NCBI GenBank assembly: GCA_939800445.1
Contig: CALNGU010000005.1
Span: forward strand, 1 to 54,539
Source: an uncultured Bacteroidaceae bacterium
GTDB lineage: Bacteria > Bacteroidota > Bacteroidia > Bacteroidales > Bacteroidaceae
Length of the DNA: 54,539 bases
Direction: 5' to 3'
Under the pieces are notes generated by a model. The model searched no databases. It was not told the DNA's origin and saw only the letters and a list, made by a program, of their open reading frames with translations. The position numbers and the translations under genes are program-made. How positions within the stretch are numbered: the stretch's first letter is position 1; each line of letters starts with the position of its first letter. Below, one piece after another: positions 52,918 through 54,539 of the stretch.

Positions 52918-53412
52918 GTGGCAGTGCGGCGTGTCTACCTCGGGCTTGGGACGAACCTCGGCGACAGGCAGGACAACATCGCCCGCGCCGTCCGCCAGAT
53001 TGAGGGGAAGATAGGGAAAGTGGTTTCCCTGTCTTCCCTTTTCATCACCGAGCCGTGGGGCTTCGTGTCCGAAAACACCTTTGCCAACGCCGCCTTGTGC
53101 GTGGAGACAGACATGGCGGCATCAGTCATCCTTGCCGCTTGCCAGGACATTGAGCGCGGCATGGGGCGCACGTCCAAGTCGCGTGGCGGCATCTACCACG
53201 ACAGGGTGATAGACATCGACATACTCATCATCGAGGGCAAATCAATCAGCACGCCGGCACTCACCGTGCCGCACCCGTTGATGCACCTCAGGGCATTCGT
53301 CATCGACCCGATGGCCGAGATTGCCCCGTCGTTGGTGCACCCCCCGACGGGCAAGACCATGCTGCAACTCAGGGACGAGCTCCACGGGCTGCCGCATCAA
53401 CATGAAGTGTAA
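52918..53412 (+). CDS. folK: 2-amino-4-hydroxy-6-hydroxymethyldihydropteridine diphosphokinase (FolK)
   Basis: A 164-residue pterin pyrophosphokinase of folate synthesis. Seen: VYLGLGTNLGDRQDNI, FITEPWGF, NAALCVETDM, the catalytic RGGIYHDRVIDIDILI segment with its aspartates, and LTVPHPLMHLRAFVIDPMAEIAP. The start is GTG 52918, three bases after queA; the GTG at 52924 is an alternative. There is no ATG near the conserved N-terminus. Confidence 0.95.
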   Translation: MAVRRVYLGLGTNLGDRQDNIARAVRQIEGKIGKVVSLSSLFITEPWGFVSENTFANAALCVETDMAASVILAACQDIERGMGRTSKSRGGIYHDRVIDIDILIIEGKSISTPALTVPHPLMHLRAFVIDPMAEIAPSLVHPPTGKTMLQLRDELHGLPHQHEV

Positions 53413-53470
53413 AAAACGTTAGCAATGCACAATTTGCCCGCCACTTGCTATGCCACTTGCGGGAAATGCC

Positions 53471-53478
53471 TACCTTTG
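53471..53478 (+). promoter_or_regulatory. -7 promoter element for metK
   Basis: TACCTTTG matches TAnnTTTG. The riboswitch-like structure starts about 12 bases downstream, as expected if transcription begins close to 53485. Confidence 0.65.
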
Positions 53479-53489
53479 CGCCCGAAACG

Positions 53490-53541
53490 ATGTGGAAAGA
53501 TTTGAGCAGATTGCAACCACACTAAAAAATGCTAAAACGGC
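53490..53541 (+). promoter_or_regulatory. SAM-II-like riboswitch in the metK leader
   Basis: Stem P1 is TGTGG (53491-53495) with CCACA (53517-53521). The loop holds GATTT (53499-53503) and ATTGCAA (53510-53516), both SAM-II consensus segments. The 3' part contains GCTAAAA (53531-53537). AGCA (53505-53508) in the loop pairs with TGCT (53530-53533), giving the expected H-type pseudoknot. Order and spacing follow the Sargasso metX SAM-II structure. SAM-II elements are reported in Bacteroidota upstream of methionine/SAM genes, and the next gene here is metK. About 94 bases separate it from the start codon. Confidence 0.78.
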
Positions 53542-53634
53542 AACGCCACGGCACACCGCCGCAAGCAACCTGCGGCAAACCTCCCCACCCGTTTCGATTA
53601 ACTTTATCAACCAACCATTTAATAGTTTTATCTG

Positions 53635-54539
53635 ATGGGATATCTATTCACATCCGAATCGGTGTCTGAAGGACACCCCGACAAGGTAGCCGACCAAATC
53701 TCGGATGCCGTGCTTGACGAGCTGCTGGCCTATGACCCCAGCTCGAAAGTAGCTTGCGAAACTCTCGTGACCACCGGGCAAGTGGTCGTGGCAGGAGAAG
53801 TGAAATCTGACGCCTACGTTGACCTCCAGGAAGTCTCCCGACGTGTCATCAAACGCATCGGTTACACCAAGGGCGAATATATGTTTGAAAGCAACTCCTG
53901 CGGCGTGCTCTCCGCCATCCACGAGCAGAGCCCCGACATCAACCGTGGCGTGGAGCGCGAGGATCCCATGGACCAAGGCGCGGGAGACCAGGGCATGATG
54001 TTCGGTTACGCCACGAATGAGACCGAGAACTATATGCCCCTGCCGCTCGACCTCGCCCACCGCATCCTCTGGACACTGTCCGAAATCCGCCGCGAGGGCA
54101 AGCTCATGCCCTACCTCCGTCCCGACTCCAAGAGCCAGGTCACGGTCGAATACGACGACAACAACCGCCCCGTGCGCATCGCCACCATAGTGGTCTCGAC
54201 GCAACACGACGAGTTCATCCTCCCTGCCAACGACACCAAGGAGGCACAGGTCGAGGCCGATGCCGCAATGCTTGAGAAGATACGCCACGATGTGATAGAA
54301 ATCCTCATGCCCCGCGTCAAGGCCGAGATAACCAACGAAGCGGTGCTGCGCCTCTTCGACTCAGACATCCGCTACCTCGTCAACCCCACTGGCAAGTTCG
54401 TCATCGGCGGCCCGCACGGCGACACAGGCTTGACCGGTCGCAAAATCATCGTTGACACCTACGGCGGCAAAGGCGCGCACGGCGGCGGAGCATTCTCGGG
54501 CAAAGACCCCAGCAAGGGGGACCGCAGTGCGGCATACGC
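53635..54539 (+). CDS. metK: S-adenosylmethionine synthetase (MetK), 3' end cut by the window
   Basis: The first 301 codons of a methionine adenosyltransferase. Seen: [25 protein letters not shown] (ATP/methionine site), [11 protein letters not shown], the [14 protein letters not shown] loop, [18 protein letters not shown], the [21 protein letters not shown] phosphate-binding segment and [19 protein letters not shown]. It makes SAM from ATP and methionine. The ATG at 53635 matches the family N-terminus. A promoter and a SAM-II-like riboswitch precede it, so feedback by SAM is likely. The missing part is the C-terminal domain, lying beyond the window. Confidence 0.97.
   Translation, partial: MGYLFTSESVSEGHPDKVADQISDAVLDELLAYDPSSKVACETLVTTGQVVVAGEVKSDAYVDLQEVSRRVIKRIGYTKGEYMFESNSCGVLSAIHEQSPDINRGVEREDPMDQGAGDQGMMFGYATNETENYMPLPLDLAHRILWTLSEIRREGKLMPYLRPDSKSQVTVEYDDNNRPVRIATIVVSTQHDEFILPANDTKEAQVEADAAMLEKIRHDVIEILMPRVKAEITNEAVLRLFDSDIRYLVNPTGKFVIGGPHGDTGLTGRKIIVDTYGGKGAHGGGAFSGKDPSKGDRSAAY

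Overview
The window is a GC-rich stretch of a Bacteroidales chromosome. The assignment rests on four kinds of evidence. Many genes are preceded by the Bacteroidota -7 promoter element TAnnTTTG. Several secreted proteins end in type IX secretion (T9SS) type A-like sorting tails. Characteristic families are present (Omp28-like, DUF4836, DUF3098, DUF5686, PepSY-like lipoproteins). Threonine breakdown uses the SDR-type threonine dehydrogenase with Kbl. A sialidase, a GH20 hexosaminidase and menaquinone synthesis suit a host-associated anaerobe. I cannot name a genus. No tRNA, rRNA, transposase, prophage or CRISPR was seen; most of the window is core genome.

Layout. 1-5.5 kb: threonine/glycine metabolism (threonine aldolase; threonine dehydrogenase and Kbl, divergent) with a lipoprotein and murB. 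5.7-8.7 kb: rplM-rpsI-rpsB-tsf with structured leaders and a strong terminator. 8.7-12 kb: a long inverted-repeat element, a secreted T9SS cargo protein, flavodoxin. 12-16.8 kb: DUF5686 outer-membrane protein and GH20 hexosaminidase. 17-19.3 kb: a HAD-hotdog thioesterase fusion overlapping menF. 19.9-25.2 kb: three surface/secreted proteins, two Omp28-like. 25.4-30 kb: menD-menB-menC-menE. With menF and the probable DHNA-CoA thioesterase most of menaquinone synthesis is here; menH and menA are not. 30.2-33.2 kb: Fur-family regulator and a copper P-type ATPase with a chaperone-like domain fused at its C-terminus. 33.6-41.7 kb: PepSY-like lipoprotein, Dus, a large sialidase, acyl-CoA ligase. 41.9-47.7 kb: a seven-gene minus-strand cluster (small membrane protein, CYTH, MgtC/DUF4010, DUF4836 lipoprotein, ABC ATPase, permease, Vsr). 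48.2-53.4 kb: methyltransferase-ftsX-DUF3098-uppP-truB-queA-folK. 53.6 kb to the end: metK (cut by the window edge) behind a SAM-II-like riboswitch.

The most unusual signal is a family of intergenic arrays with an exact 22-bp period. Each unit carries a short dyad, CAT-NNN-ATG (or CAA-NNN-TTG in a variant). Four arrays (about 5.5, 19.4, 30.1 and 33.4 kb) each contain exactly five consecutive perfect cores. Two related arrays (16.8 and 41.8 kb) carry the variant. They lie in intergenic regions of every orientation and resemble iterons or phased protein-binding arrays, but no rep gene accompanies them. Other notable signals are a 27-bp perfect inverted repeat around a tandem 21-bp repeat at 8.9-9.0 kb and an 80-bp quasi-palindrome at 47.9 kb.
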